This document shows, piece by piece, positions 25,518-33,248 of a stretch of DNA of 64,000 nucleotides. Position numbers and translations under genes: made by a program. This stretch comes from Streptomyces olivaceoviridis. GTDB lineage: Bacteria > Actinomycetota > Actinomycetes > Streptomycetales > Streptomycetaceae. Below the pieces are notes generated by a model, which made no database searches, was not told the origin of the DNA, and saw nothing but the letters and a program-made list of their open reading frames with translations. Position 1 is the first letter of the stretch. Each line of letters begins with the position of its first letter. Where the stretch lies: the NCBI RefSeq assembly GCF_014650115.1, contig NZ_BMUI01000019.1, positions 62,001-126,000 of the forward strand, read 5' to 3'.

Positions 25518-26078
25518 TTACTCCGCCGGTGACCAGGGGGCGGAGCGCAAGTCCGCGACGCCGCGCCGCTCCCGGCCCCGGGGAGGTCCGCCGGCCGCCT
25601 TGCCGATCGCGACCATGGAGACGATCGCCCAGCCCGGGTTCGGGTCCAGTTCCTTGGTGAGCCCTTCCAGGTCGAAGGCCCGGAACTGGTGTGCGGCCAG
25701 TCCCATGGCCTGGGCCTGAACAGTCATGTGGGCGACGGCCTGGCCGAGGTCGTGGTCCGCGAACTCCGAGTAGAGCAACCCCGTGTCATCGACGTGCCGG
25801 CGCGTCAGCGTGACGACGAGCAGGCCCGCATCCGTCGCCCAGCGGGCCGAGCTCGGCGCGAGGTGGGGGAGCAGCCGGTCGTGCTCCGGCTCACCCGGCC
25901 TGCCGACGAAGAAGCCCCACGGCTGGGAGTTACCCGCCGACGGTGCCCACCGCGCGGCCTCCAGCAGCAGCCCGAGCGCGTGGTCGTCGACGACCGCGGA
26001 CGGGTCGAACCGGTAGGGGCTGAAGCGCCCGGCGAGCAGCGGGTGTATGCCGCCGGGCGGCTCCTGGGGATGGGGCAT
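25518..26078 (-). CDS. nitroreductase family protein
   Basis: A 186-residue FMN-dependent oxidoreductase of the nitroreductase fold. It shows RFSPYRFDPSAVVDD, the helix LLEAARWAPSAGNSQPW (FMN contacts Ser-Asn-Gln), GLAAHQFRAFDLEGL and the final strand WAIVSMVAIGK. It lacks a signal peptide. ATG 26078 gives the usual length; the frame is open further upstream to 26135. The real substrate is unknown; family members reduce quinones, flavins or enones. Confidence 0.85.
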   Translation of the reverse strand: MPHPQEPPGGIHPLLAGRFSPYRFDPSAVVDDHALGLLLEAARWAPSAGNSQPWGFFVGRPGEPEHDRLLPHLAPSSARWATDAGLLVVTLTRRHVDDTGLLYSEFADHDLGQAVAHMTVQAQAMGLAAHQFRAFDLEGLTKELDPNPGWAIVSMVAIGKAAGGPPRGRERRGVADLRSAPWSPAE

Positions 26079-26207
26079 GTTCCGCTGCAACCGGCGACGG
26101 CCGGCGCGTATTCCGGCCGCCGCGAGCGCGGGCACCGCCCACGCCGGACGAGCTGCCGGACCAAGACCAACGGGACGGAGGGGCGTTGCGCTCGTCGTGG
26201 CCGCTGA

Positions 26208-27593
26208 TCACCGGGTCGTGCCCCCGGGTGTCAGCGCGAAGGCCGGCCAGGCGAGGGCGCACAGGCCGCCCGACAGCAGCAGTGCCCATCCCGTGCCGGC
26301 GGTCGCGGCGGCGCCCATGAGGGCGACACCGAGGGTGGCGCCGATCTGGCGGACGGCGTTGAGCAGGCCGCCGACCGAGCCGGCCGTGCCAGGCGGGGCG
26401 GCGCCGATGACGGCCGCGACGAGGGCCGGCAGGATGAAGGAGATGCCGAAGCCGGTGAGGAGCAGGCCCGCCGCGAGCCAGCCGTAGGCGCCCTCGGCGA
26501 AGACCGTGCCGGCCAGGACCGTGCCTCCGGCGGCCAGGAGTGCCAGGCCGGCCACGATCGGGGGCCGTGGGCCGGTGCGGGCGACGATCCTGCCGGTCAG
26601 TGGCGGATTCGCCGCGAAGGGGACGGTCAGCGGCAGGAAGGCCAGGCCCGTCTCCAGGGCGCTCAGATGACGTTCGCGCTGGAGCAGCAGAGGCAGCACG
26701 AACAGGGCGCCGGACAGGGCGAAGTTGGTGACCGCGCCCGCCATCAGCCCGGCCCGTACCGGTGCCGACCGCAGCAGCGTCCGGTTCACGACCGGGGCCT
26801 GGCTGCGTCGTTCGAGCAGGGCGAACACCGTCACCGCGATGCCGAGCCCGCCCGCCGACCACGCGGTGTGGACCCATGCGCCCGCGCCGGCGGCGATCAG
26901 TACGTCCGTGAGCAGCGCCAGCACCACGACAGCCGCGGCCTGGGCCGGCCAGTCGACGCGGTGGGCGCCGCGTGGGCAGCGCACCGCCCGACCCCAGGTC
27001 AGGGCCAGTACCAGCAGCCCGAGGGGCACGTTGACCAGGAACACCGCCCGCCATCCGGCCGCCTCCACCAGGGCGCCGCCGGCGATCGGGCCGGCCGCGA
27101 CGGCCGCCCCGCTGACCGCGGCCCACACCGAGATCGCGCGGGCCCGTGCCGCGGGCCGCGGGTAGAGACGGGCGATCAGTGCCATCGAGGCCGGAACACA
27201 GGCGGCTGCCGCCGCCCCGGACACCGCCCGCAGGACCAGCAGCGCACCCAGGTCCGGGGCCAGGGAGCTCAGCAGGGACGCGAGCGCGAACACGGCCGTG
27301 CCGGTACGGAACACCCGGTCGGCGCCGAACCGGTCGGCCGCCGCCCCCGCCGACAGCAGCAGGGCCGCGAACACCACGGTGTACCCGGTGGTGGCCCACT
27401 GGAGGCCGGCCATCGACGTATGCAGCGACGCGGCCAGATCGGGTTCGGCGACGGACAGCACGGTGGTGTCGAGCAGCACCATGAAATAGCCCAGCGACAC
27501 GCCGGTCAGCGCGCCCGCGCGCCTCGCCCGGGACGGCGCGGGCGGCGTGGGCGCGCCAGGGTCCACCGCGGTCATGGAATTCACCACAGTCAT
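26208..27593 (-). CDS. MFS drug exporter (DHA2/EmrB-QacA type)
   Basis: A 461-residue proton-driven exporter with about 12-14 membrane helices. Motif A after helix 2 appears as GAAADRFGADRVFRTG. Helix 1 carries LLDTTVLSVAEPDLA (the family D-T-T/V-N-V-A-L-P pattern), and helix 5 has GPIAGGALVEAAGWRAVFLVNVP, motif C of drug antiporters. It starts at ATG 27593 with GGAGG upstream. A LysR-type gene is divergent 121 bases away and probably controls it. Confidence 0.9.
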   Translation of the reverse strand: MTVVNSMTAVDPGAPTPPAPSRARRAGALTGVSLGYFMVLLDTTVLSVAEPDLAASLHTSMAGLQWATTGYTVVFAALLLSAGAAADRFGADRVFRTGTAVFALASLLSSLAPDLGALLVLRAVSGAAAAACVPASMALIARLYPRPAARARAISVWAAVSGAAVAAGPIAGGALVEAAGWRAVFLVNVPLGLLVLALTWGRAVRCPRGAHRVDWPAQAAAVVVLALLTDVLIAAGAGAWVHTAWSAGGLGIAVTVFALLERRSQAPVVNRTLLRSAPVRAGLMAGAVTNFALSGALFVLPLLLQRERHLSALETGLAFLPLTVPFAANPPLTGRIVARTGPRPPIVAGLALLAAGGTVLAGTVFAEGAYGWLAAGLLLTGFGISFILPALVAAVIGAAPPGTAGSVGGLLNAVRQIGATLGVALMGAAATAGTGWALLLSGGLCALAWPAFALTPGGTTR

Positions 27594-27691
27594 GGAAGAG
27601 GAAGCCTCCGGTGAGCAGCGAGATCGGTCACGCCGCCCACCTTCGGTCCGACCGGGCGGGGCGCTCCACCGGCGCAGCCGTACGCCGCGTT

Positions 27692-27714
27692 CGGAATTTC
27701 CGTATGCTCCAACG
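27692..27714 (+). promoter_or_regulatory. leaderless promoter with operator-like palindrome for the LysR gene
   Basis: CGGAA-T-TTCCG (27692-27702) is a perfect inverted repeat that runs into TATGCT (27703-27708), a -10 box. GTG 27715 follows after six bases, the spacing expected when transcription begins at the start codon itself. No ribosome site is present. The palindrome would let the regulator block its own promoter. Confidence 0.6.
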
Positions 27715-28611
27715 GTGTTGGGCGCCTACGTGGAACTACGCCAACTCGTCACCTTCGAGGCCGTGGTCCGGCACCGGACGGTCACGGACGCCGCCGTCGC
27801 CCTCGGTCTCGCCCCCTCCTCCGTCTCGCAGCAGATCCGCACCCTCGAAGCCGGCCTCGGCGTCTCCTTGTTCACGCGCGGTCCCCGAGGCATGGACCCG
27901 ACCCCCGCCGGGGAGCGGCTGCGCGGCTGGGCACGCACACTGCTCGACACCGCCGAACGAGCCGTCCACGATGTCCGCGGCGAGCGCCTGCGGCTACGGC
28001 TCGGCGCCCTGGAAACCCTCGCGGGCTCCCACGTTCCCCTCGTCCTCGCCCGGCTGGCCGAACGCCGCCCCGACATCACGGTCGACGTCCGCTCCGACCG
28101 CACCCGCCAAGGACTGCTCACGGACGTCGTGGACGGGCGCCTGGACGCGGCCCTCCTCCTGGACGCCGGGGAAGCCCTCGGCGGGCTCGGCTTTCCCGCC
28201 CCCGCCGAACCCCTGGCCTTCCTCGACCTCGACCCCGTGCCCCTGGCCCTCGTCGCGGCCCCGACCCACTGTCTGGCCGCCCGCCCCGCGTTGACCCCCA
28301 CCGACCTCGACGGCGAGCGGCTCCTGGTCAACGTCCCGGAATGCTCCTTCTGGCTGGCCGGACAGCACCTCCTCGGCACCGGTCCCCGACGCGTCCGGGC
28401 CGGCGGTGTCCCCGTGATGCGCGCCTGGGCCGAACACGGCCTCGGTGTCACCCTGCTGCCCCGCTTCGCCGTCACCGACAGCCTCCGCACCGGCACCCTC
28501 GTCCAGTTGCCTCTCCCCGTGCCCGACCTCAGCCTGCGGCTCGTGTGGCGCAAGGACCGCGAGAGCGTGCCCGAACTGCGCGACGTCCTCTACGCGGCCG
28601 CCCGTCCCTGA
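27715..28611 (+). CDS. LysR-family transcriptional regulator
   Basis: A 298-residue regulator. The winged helix covers residues 6-65 (LRQLVTFEAVVRHRTVTDAA, SSVSQQIRTLEAGLGVSLF), followed by the two-lobed effector domain (LGALETLAGSHVPLVLARL, WAEHGLGVTLLPRFAV). GTG 27715 is chosen from the leaderless promoter; GTG 27730 (starting at ELRQL) would also be family-like. It is divergent from the MFS exporter and is likely to govern export in response to a small effector. Confidence 0.9.
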   Translation: MLGAYVELRQLVTFEAVVRHRTVTDAAVALGLAPSSVSQQIRTLEAGLGVSLFTRGPRGMDPTPAGERLRGWARTLLDTAERAVHDVRGERLRLRLGALETLAGSHVPLVLARLAERRPDITVDVRSDRTRQGLLTDVVDGRLDAALLLDAGEALGGLGFPAPAEPLAFLDLDPVPLALVAAPTHCLAARPALTPTDLDGERLLVNVPECSFWLAGQHLLGTGPRRVRAGGVPVMRAWAEHGLGVTLLPRFAVTDSLRTGTLVQLPLPVPDLSLRLVWRKDRESVPELRDVLYAAARP

Positions 28612-28635
28612 ACAGCACGCGGGGGCGGCCCCGGA

Positions 28636-28653
28636 GGGGGCGGAAGTGCCCCC
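28636..28653. terminator. terminator between LysR and MazG-like genes
   Basis: GGGGGC and GCCCCC form a 6-bp stem around GGAAGT in the 64-base convergent gap. Confidence 0.65.
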
Positions 28654-28675
28654 GGCCGAGCCCTCGTCGGAGGGG

Positions 28676-29005
28676 TCACCGCGTGGCGGACGGGGGGCCG
28701 AAGGTGCGGGCGGCGATCGCGTCCAGCTTCGCGGCGAACGTGGCGGCCGGGTCGCGGCTGAAGCTGTGCAGCGCCACGGCGGCGGTGACGATCACGTCGC
28801 ACAGCTCGTCGGCCACATCGGCCGACGTGTGGGTCACGCCCTTACGGGGGTTCTGCCCGGTCAGACCGACATATGCCTGCCCGACCTCGCCGACCTCCTC
28901 CGTGAGCTTGAGCAGGCGCAACGCCCGCTCGTGCTCGTCGCGGCCGTTCTCCCTGTCGAGCCAGTCGACCAGGCGGCCGATGGTCTCCCACTGCTCCGGG
29001 GTCAT
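28676..29005 (-). CDS. MazG-like nucleotide pyrophosphohydrolase
   Basis: A 109-residue all-alpha NTP pyrophosphohydrolase domain. The metal-binding helices read LKLTEEVGEVGQAYVG (E-E-x2-E) and ADVADELCDVIVTAAV (E-x2-D), as in the MazG/dUTPase-like fold. Such proteins break down unwanted NTPs or nucleotide signals. Its ATG overlaps the stop of a 39-codon ORF by four bases, and it is the last gene of a leftward operon that begins with the EamA transporter. Confidence 0.88.
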   Translation of the reverse strand: MTPEQWETIGRLVDWLDRENGRDEHERALRLLKLTEEVGEVGQAYVGLTGQNPRKGVTHTSADVADELCDVIVTAAVALHSFSRDPAATFAAKLDAIAARTFGPPSATR

Positions 29006-29121
29006 GTACGGGTGTCCTCTCGTGTCGTGGGTCGGGCGCGGGCGGGTTCAGCGCCGACCAAGGCGGCGAGGCCGATCCACGCCCCCGTGTCCTGCCGGCC
29101 CGTGAGCGGGCCGCGGGTCAC
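29002..29121 (-). CDS. small ORF, 39 codons, coupled to the MazG-like gene
   Basis: GTG start overlapping the stop of the 25-codon ORF upstream (GTGA), and a TGA overlapping the MazG ATG (ATGA). About 33 of 39 third positions are G or C. The product begins MTRGPLTGRQDTGAWIGLAA and ends with a polar PTTREDTRT. No family is recognised. The double four-base overlap argues that it is translated, at least to hand ribosomes to the MazG gene. Confidence 0.5.
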   Translation of the reverse strand: MTRGPLTGRQDTGAWIGLAALVGAEPARARPTTREDTRT

Positions 29122-29195
29122 CGGTCGGTCTCCATCGCGTACAACTGCTCGCCGTGCAGCTGGTCACCGTCGGCGTCCTCGCTCTGGTGCACCAT
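29118..29195 (-). CDS. small ORF, 25 codons, between B3/4 and MazG genes
   Basis: ATG preceded by GGAG at seven bases, 13 bases after the B3/4 stop. It encodes an acidic, Gln/His-containing peptide beginning MVHQSEDADGDQLHGEQ. All third positions but one are G or C. Its stop overlaps the next small ORF. No family recognised; it could be a genuine microprotein or a coupling device. Confidence 0.5.
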   Translation of the reverse strand: MVHQSEDADGDQLHGEQLYAMETDR

Positions 29196-29208
29196 GACCG
29201 ACTCCACA

Positions 29209-29916
29209 TCAGGCGGTGGCCCGAGGGTGTTCGCGGGTGAGGTGGTGCACCTGGGTCCGGTCGGTGTGCGAGGCCAGCAGGTCCCGCAGTTCCACGGCGG
29301 CGGTCTTGAGGAGGTGTCCGTCGCAGGTGGCGTGGAGGGTTTCGAGGACGAAGGCGACGCGGGTGGAGTCCTCGGTGACGCGGGTGCGGTGGGCGTCCCG
29401 GTGGTTCCAGTGGCGGGTCAGTACGTCGGTGGTGTCGGTGTAGACGATCTCGCCGGCCTTGGGGTGTTCGGTGGTGCCGGGTTCACCGAGCGGGGTGAAG
29501 GTCTCGCTGCCGTCGGCGTAGCGGATGTCGACGTCGCCGGTGACGTGGTCGAGGTCGAAGGCGCCGGCGGGCAGGCCGTGGCGGACGGAGACGGCGTTGT
29601 AGGAGTCGACGGCCGGGTTGATCCGCGGCAGCGTGCCCTTCTTGGCGAACCGGCGGCCGAGGGCGTCGACGCTGGGCCGGACACGGCGCGGGTTGGTGCC
29701 GAAGGAGCGGTAGGCGGTGTGCCACGCCTCGATGCGCGGGTCGCTCTCGTCGGCGGGCCGCCAGGCGCCGTCGGCGAGCTGTCGCTCCAGTTCCTCAAGG
29801 GCGGCGGCGGTCGCGGGCCAGGGTTCGCGGCAGCGCAGTCCGGTGGCGGTGACGACGGCGATGAGGGTGTCGGGGAAGGCGTCGGCCACGGCGGGGCCGA
29901 GGCGGAAGGCGGTCAT
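29209..29916 (-). CDS. B3/4 domain protein (free-standing PheRS beta-subunit editing-like domain)
   Basis: A 235-residue soluble protein with the B3/B4 domain found in the beta subunit of phenylalanyl-tRNA synthetase and in stand-alone proteins of unclear role, some thought to edit mischarged tRNA. Typical stretches are WHTAYRSFGTNPRRVRPSVD, then ALGRRF and LPRINPAVDSYNAVSVRHGL, and DVDIRYADGSETFTPLG with GEIVYTD. It is the third gene of the EamA operon. Whether it edits tRNA or acts on a free amino acid cannot be read from the sequence. Confidence 0.85.
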   Translation of the reverse strand: MTAFRLGPAVADAFPDTLIAVVTATGLRCREPWPATAAALEELERQLADGAWRPADESDPRIEAWHTAYRSFGTNPRRVRPSVDALGRRFAKKGTLPRINPAVDSYNAVSVRHGLPAGAFDLDHVTGDVDIRYADGSETFTPLGEPGTTEHPKAGEIVYTDTTDVLTRHWNHRDAHRTRVTEDSTRVAFVLETLHATCDGHLLKTAAVELRDLLASHTDRTQVHHLTREHPRATA

Positions 29917-29958
29917 CGTGAGGGATCCGTTCCGAAAAGGCGGGCTGGTACGGCGGGG

Positions 29959-30606
29959 TCAGGATTTCCAGGGGCCGATACGGTCCAGGCGGCGCCGCTG
30001 CTGGGCCGCGGTGGGCGCGTCCAGGCCGGTGCCGCGCTCGGTGAGCCGGCGGGCGGTGCCGGCGCGCTGCTCGACGGGTTTGTGGTCGTCGTACTTGAAC
30101 TTCGCGCGGACCTCGGTGACGTCCAGGCGCAGGCCGCGGATGCCGGACAGCATCCGTCCGTAGGGCGGCTCGTCAGGGTCGATGGGGGCGTGGTCTCCCT
30201 CGGGCTGGAAGTGGGCCATCTGGCGGCGCAGCAGCTCGGCCTTGGCCTCGGGGTCCTCGATGACCGTGGCCCGGCAGGTGAACTGGACGGCCGCGTAGTA
30301 GCTGGTCGGAACGCCGTCGGTGGGCGGGATGCCGGGCTGGGCGCGCCAGGGGCCGGGGACGAAGGCGTAGTCGCCGGTGACGGTGAAGGTGACGTTCGGG
30401 TCGGCCTCGATCGTCTTCCAGACCGGGTTGGGCCGGGCGAGGTGGACCAGCAAGGTGCCGCCGTCGACGGCGAAGTGGGTGGGTACGACGACGGGCGCCC
30501 GGCCGGGCGGGCCGTTGACACTGAGGATGCCGAAGTCGTGGCCGTCGGCGATCCAGGTCTGCCACTCGGCGTCGTCCAGGGCGGCGTCCCAGGGGTGGAT
30601 GAACAT
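29959..30606 (-). CDS. FMN-binding negative transcriptional regulator, PaiB family
   Basis: A 215-residue split-barrel flavin protein of the PaiB family. It starts MFIHPWDAALDD, carries THFAVDGGTLLVHLARPNPVW (FMN-phosphate side), the YYAAVQFTCRATVIEDP strand and a late GLRLDVTEVRAKFKYDDHK segment. Some members are named repressors of sporulation or protease genes in Bacillus; the biochemical basis is thin. A GAAGGA ribosome site precedes the ATG. Second gene of the operon, 32 bases after the EamA gene. Confidence 0.88.
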   Translation of the reverse strand: MFIHPWDAALDDAEWQTWIADGHDFGILSVNGPPGRAPVVVPTHFAVDGGTLLVHLARPNPVWKTIEADPNVTFTVTGDYAFVPGPWRAQPGIPPTDGVPTSYYAAVQFTCRATVIEDPEAKAELLRRQMAHFQPEGDHAPIDPDEPPYGRMLSGIRGLRLDVTEVRAKFKYDDHKPVEQRAGTARRLTERGTGLDAPTAAQQRRRLDRIGPWKS

Positions 30607-30638
30607 GCGCGGGTCCTTCGGGGCGGAGGTGCGGGAGG

Positions 30639-31475
30639 TCAGGCGAGGGCGAGGAGGCCGACGGCGACGGCGGCGGTGCCCAGGCCGATCAGCTGCCCGC
30701 GGTGGATCCGCTCGGCGAGGACGGTGCGGGCGAGCAGGACGGTGCCGGCCGGGTACAGGGCGATGATCACGGCGACGACGGCGAGGTCACCGCCGCGGGC
30801 GGCGAGCAGGAACAGCAGGTTGGCGACCGAGTCGAGCACGCCGGCCGTCGCCGACATCGCGTACGCCGGCTTCTCCGGCCCCAGCCGCCGGAACAGCAGC
30901 CCGACCGCGGCCAGGGTGACGGCGGAGGACACGGCGCGGCCGGTGATCAGGGGGCCGACGCCGCTGTCGGAGGGCGCCTGGTGCAGGAAGACCAGTTGCA
31001 GGGCGATGGCGGCCCCGGCGCCGAAGGCCAGCAGCAGCGCGGTGCGCGAGGGGCGGGCGCCGCCGGCACCGTGCCCCGCGCTGACCAGTACCACGGACGC
31101 CAGCGCCAGCGGCAGGCCGATCAGTCCGGCCGGCCCCAGGTGCTCGCCCTGCGACAGCCCGACGCCGACCGGCAGCATCGCCGAGACCAGCGCGGTGATC
31201 GGGGACAGGACGTTCATCGGGCCGATCGCCAGCGTGCGGTAGAGCAGGACGAACGCGACCGCCGACGCGACGCCGGACGCCGCGCCCCAGGCGAGGGTGG
31301 CGGGAGCGAAGGAGGCGCCGAGGAAGGGCCACAGCAGGAACTCCACCGTGAGTGAGGCCGGGGCGGCGATCATCACGGTGCGCAGGACGTGGGCCTTGCG
31401 TGCGCCGAGCCCGCCGAGGAAGTCGGCGCACCCGTAGGCCAGGGAGCTGCCCAGGGCCAGCAGCAGAGCGATCAC
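30639..31475 (-). CDS. EamA-family (DMT superfamily) transporter
   Basis: A 278-residue membrane protein with about ten hydrophobic helices in two EamA repeats (first half LLLALGSSLAYGCADFLGGL, second half LLLAFGAGAAIALQLVFLH). Such carriers export amino acids, purines or drugs. It starts with GTG and is the first gene of the leftward operon with PaiB, B3/4, two small ORFs and MazG. The divergent XRE-cupin gene 117 bases away is the likely regulator. Confidence 0.88.
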   Translation of the reverse strand: MIALLLALGSSLAYGCADFLGGLGARKAHVLRTVMIAAPASLTVEFLLWPFLGASFAPATLAWGAASGVASAVAFVLLYRTLAIGPMNVLSPITALVSAMLPVGVGLSQGEHLGPAGLIGLPLALASVVLVSAGHGAGGARPSRTALLLAFGAGAAIALQLVFLHQAPSDSGVGPLITGRAVSSAVTLAAVGLLFRRLGPEKPAYAMSATAGVLDSVANLLFLLAARGGDLAVVAVIIALYPAGTVLLARTVLAERIHRGQLIGLGTAAVAVGLLALA

Positions 31476-31493
31476 GGGGACATCCCTTACTAT

Positions 31494-31575
31494 CAGTGGA
31501 ACGACTACACCGTACAGCGCACCGACCGGGATTCGTCAACCGAACGACCGCGCGGTGCAGTGCACTGATCCACTG
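31494..31575. promoter_or_regulatory. divergent promoter region with CAGTG-type half sites
   Basis: CAGTGGA (31494-31500) lies beside the EamA start, and near the other end are the perfect palindrome CAGTGCACTG (31558-31567) and CCACTG (31570-31575). The half site is thus repeated in both orientations, fitting binding by the XRE-cupin regulator to control itself and the EamA operon. Confidence 0.5.
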
Positions 31576-31592
31576 CCGGAAGGGTGATGGCG

Positions 31593-32177
31593 ATGGCCGA
31601 GACCGAGGCGGCGTTGCGGACGCTCGCGCACAACGTCCGCGCGGCCCGTACCCGCGCCGGGCTGTCCCTGGACGAACTCGGCCGGCGCGCCAAGGTCAGC
31701 AAGGGTGCCCTGGTCGCCCTGGAGAAGGCCCAGGGCAATCCGAACTTCGCCACCCTGGTCCGCCTCGCCGACACCCTCGGCATCTCGGTGTCCGCGCTGA
31801 TGGAAGGCCCTGCCGAAGGCCGTGTCCGGATCGTGTCCGCCGACTCCGTCATGCCCCTGTGGGCCGGGGAGAAGGGCGGCGAGGCGCGGCTCATGCTCAC
31901 CACCTCCGGACCGGCCCCGGTCGAGGTCTGGCGCTGGCGACTGGAACCGGGGGAGGAGTACCCCAGCCATCCGCACCAGCCCGGCGTCGTGGAGACGGTC
32001 AGCGTCACCGCCGGCCGGATGGTGCTCGTCGTCGACGGCACCGAGCACGCCGTCGAGGCCGGGCAGACGGCCACCTTCGACGGCGACGCCCCGCACACCT
32101 ACCGTGGCGCGGGCACCGGGACCTGCCACCTGATCATGACAGTCCACATCCCGCCCGGCCCCGGCTCCGCGAGCTGA
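31593..32177 (+). CDS. XRE-family regulator with C-terminal cupin
   Basis: A 194-residue regulator. Residues 10-65 form a Cro/C1 helix-turn-helix (VRAARTRAGLSLDELGRRAK, then VSKGALVALEKAQGNPNF). The C-terminal part is a cupin barrel (PGEEYPSHPHQPGVVETVSV, GQTATFDGDAPHTYRG) with His residues that may bind metal or ligand. ATG 31593 is preferred because GGAAGGG sits eight bases upstream; GTG 31584 and ATG 31587 are in frame. It is divergent from the EamA operon. Confidence 0.9.
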   Translation: MAETEAALRTLAHNVRAARTRAGLSLDELGRRAKVSKGALVALEKAQGNPNFATLVRLADTLGISVSALMEGPAEGRVRIVSADSVMPLWAGEKGGEARLMLTTSGPAPVEVWRWRLEPGEEYPSHPHQPGVVETVSVTAGRMVLVVDGTEHAVEAGQTATFDGDAPHTYRGAGTGTCHLIMTVHIPPGPGSAS

Positions 32178-32309
32178 CCGGTGCCGTGGGGCGGCCGTGC
32201 GGGACCCGCACCCGTCGGACTCGGGCGGCGAGGCCGCGGGTCCGGCTGCCGTAGGCGTGCTTCGCCCGTGTCTCCGGGATCGCCGGTGGTCCCGCCGGGC
32301 CTTCGCCTG

Positions 32310-32338
32310 GAGCACCCCACCGCGCGGGAGGGGTGCTC
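32310..32338. terminator. bidirectional terminator between XRE-cupin and DUF1684 genes
   Basis: GAGCACCCC (32310-32318) pairs perfectly with GGGGTGCTC (32330-32338) around an 11-base loop in the convergent gap. Confidence 0.7.
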
Positions 32339-32361
32339 GTGAGCGTCGGGCCCGGTCAGGC

Positions 32362-33186
32362 TCAGGCACCGCCGCGCTCGCGGGGGATCTTCTGGCCGGC
32401 CTCGATCGCCACCGGCAGCCGGTTCTCGGCCGGGGGCAGCGGGCAGGTGGCCAGGTCCGTGTAGGCGCACGGCAGGTTCGCGGCACGGTTGAAGTCCAGG
32501 ACGACCGTACCGTCGGCGGCGGGCGGCTCCAGGGTCAGGGACCGGTTGGCGGCGTAGGTGGTGACCCCGGAGGTCGCGTCGGTGAACAGCACCATCAGCC
32601 GGCCCGCACCACGGGCGGGGAACGCGGTCAGCGACAGCGGGCGCCCGTCCAGCTCGAACTCGACCCTGCCCGGGGCGTCGTACACGTGCTCAAGGCCCTC
32701 GACCGCGGCGCCCACGGTGGTCGGCCGTGGCGTGTCGAAGGGGATGTAGCGGCCCGTCACCGCCCAGCGCGGGTCGGGGGAGTAGGCGGGCGTTCCGGTG
32801 AAGGCGGTGCGCAGCGGTGCGTCCGGGTGCCGGGGGCGCACGATGTCGTGCCCGCCGCGCCTGGCGACCTCGATGACGGCGTCTCCCCAGACGGCGTCGA
32901 CGCCGCCGCGCTCGGGAAGCACGCCGAAGTGGTGTGCACCGCGCACCGGCGTTCCGTCGACGACCAGTTCCTCGCCGTCGTCGAGGTCCACGACGACGCC
33001 CTCGGGGCCGGTGCGCCAGGTGCCGGGCGCGTCGGGGAAGCGCTGCGGCCGGTCGTCGAGCCAGTGCAGGCCGGTGATCGCCAGGAACCCGTGAGGGGCG
33101 GCGAGCCGGGCCTCTTGGGCGCGGTACCAGTCCAGCCAGCTCTCGGTGAAGGCGTCGCGGTCGGTTGTGGTGGCCTCGGTGCTCAT
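32362..33186 (-). CDS. DUF1684 family protein
   Basis: A 274-residue cytoplasmic protein with the DUF1684 signature as I recall it: ESWLDWYRAQEARLAAPHGF, the ITGLHWLDD turn, RYIPFDTPRPTT, and near the end FNRAANLPCAYTDLATCPLP with conserved Asn and Cys. The family is widespread and its biochemistry is unknown to me. AAGGAGAG precedes the ATG. It sits 62 bases after the F420-type oxidoreductase and probably shares its transcript. Confidence 0.85.
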   Translation of the reverse strand: MSTEATTTDRDAFTESWLDWYRAQEARLAAPHGFLAITGLHWLDDRPQRFPDAPGTWRTGPEGVVVDLDDGEELVVDGTPVRGAHHFGVLPERGGVDAVWGDAVIEVARRGGHDIVRPRHPDAPLRTAFTGTPAYSPDPRWAVTGRYIPFDTPRPTTVGAAVEGLEHVYDAPGRVEFELDGRPLSLTAFPARGAGRLMVLFTDATSGVTTYAANRSLTLEPPAADGTVVLDFNRAANLPCAYTDLATCPLPPAENRLPVAIEAGQKIPRERGGA

Positions 33187-33248
33187 GGGCTCTCCTTCGT
33201 CACGGGGGTGCGGGGGGACCGGTAGGACCGTCGGCGCGACCGGCGTGC

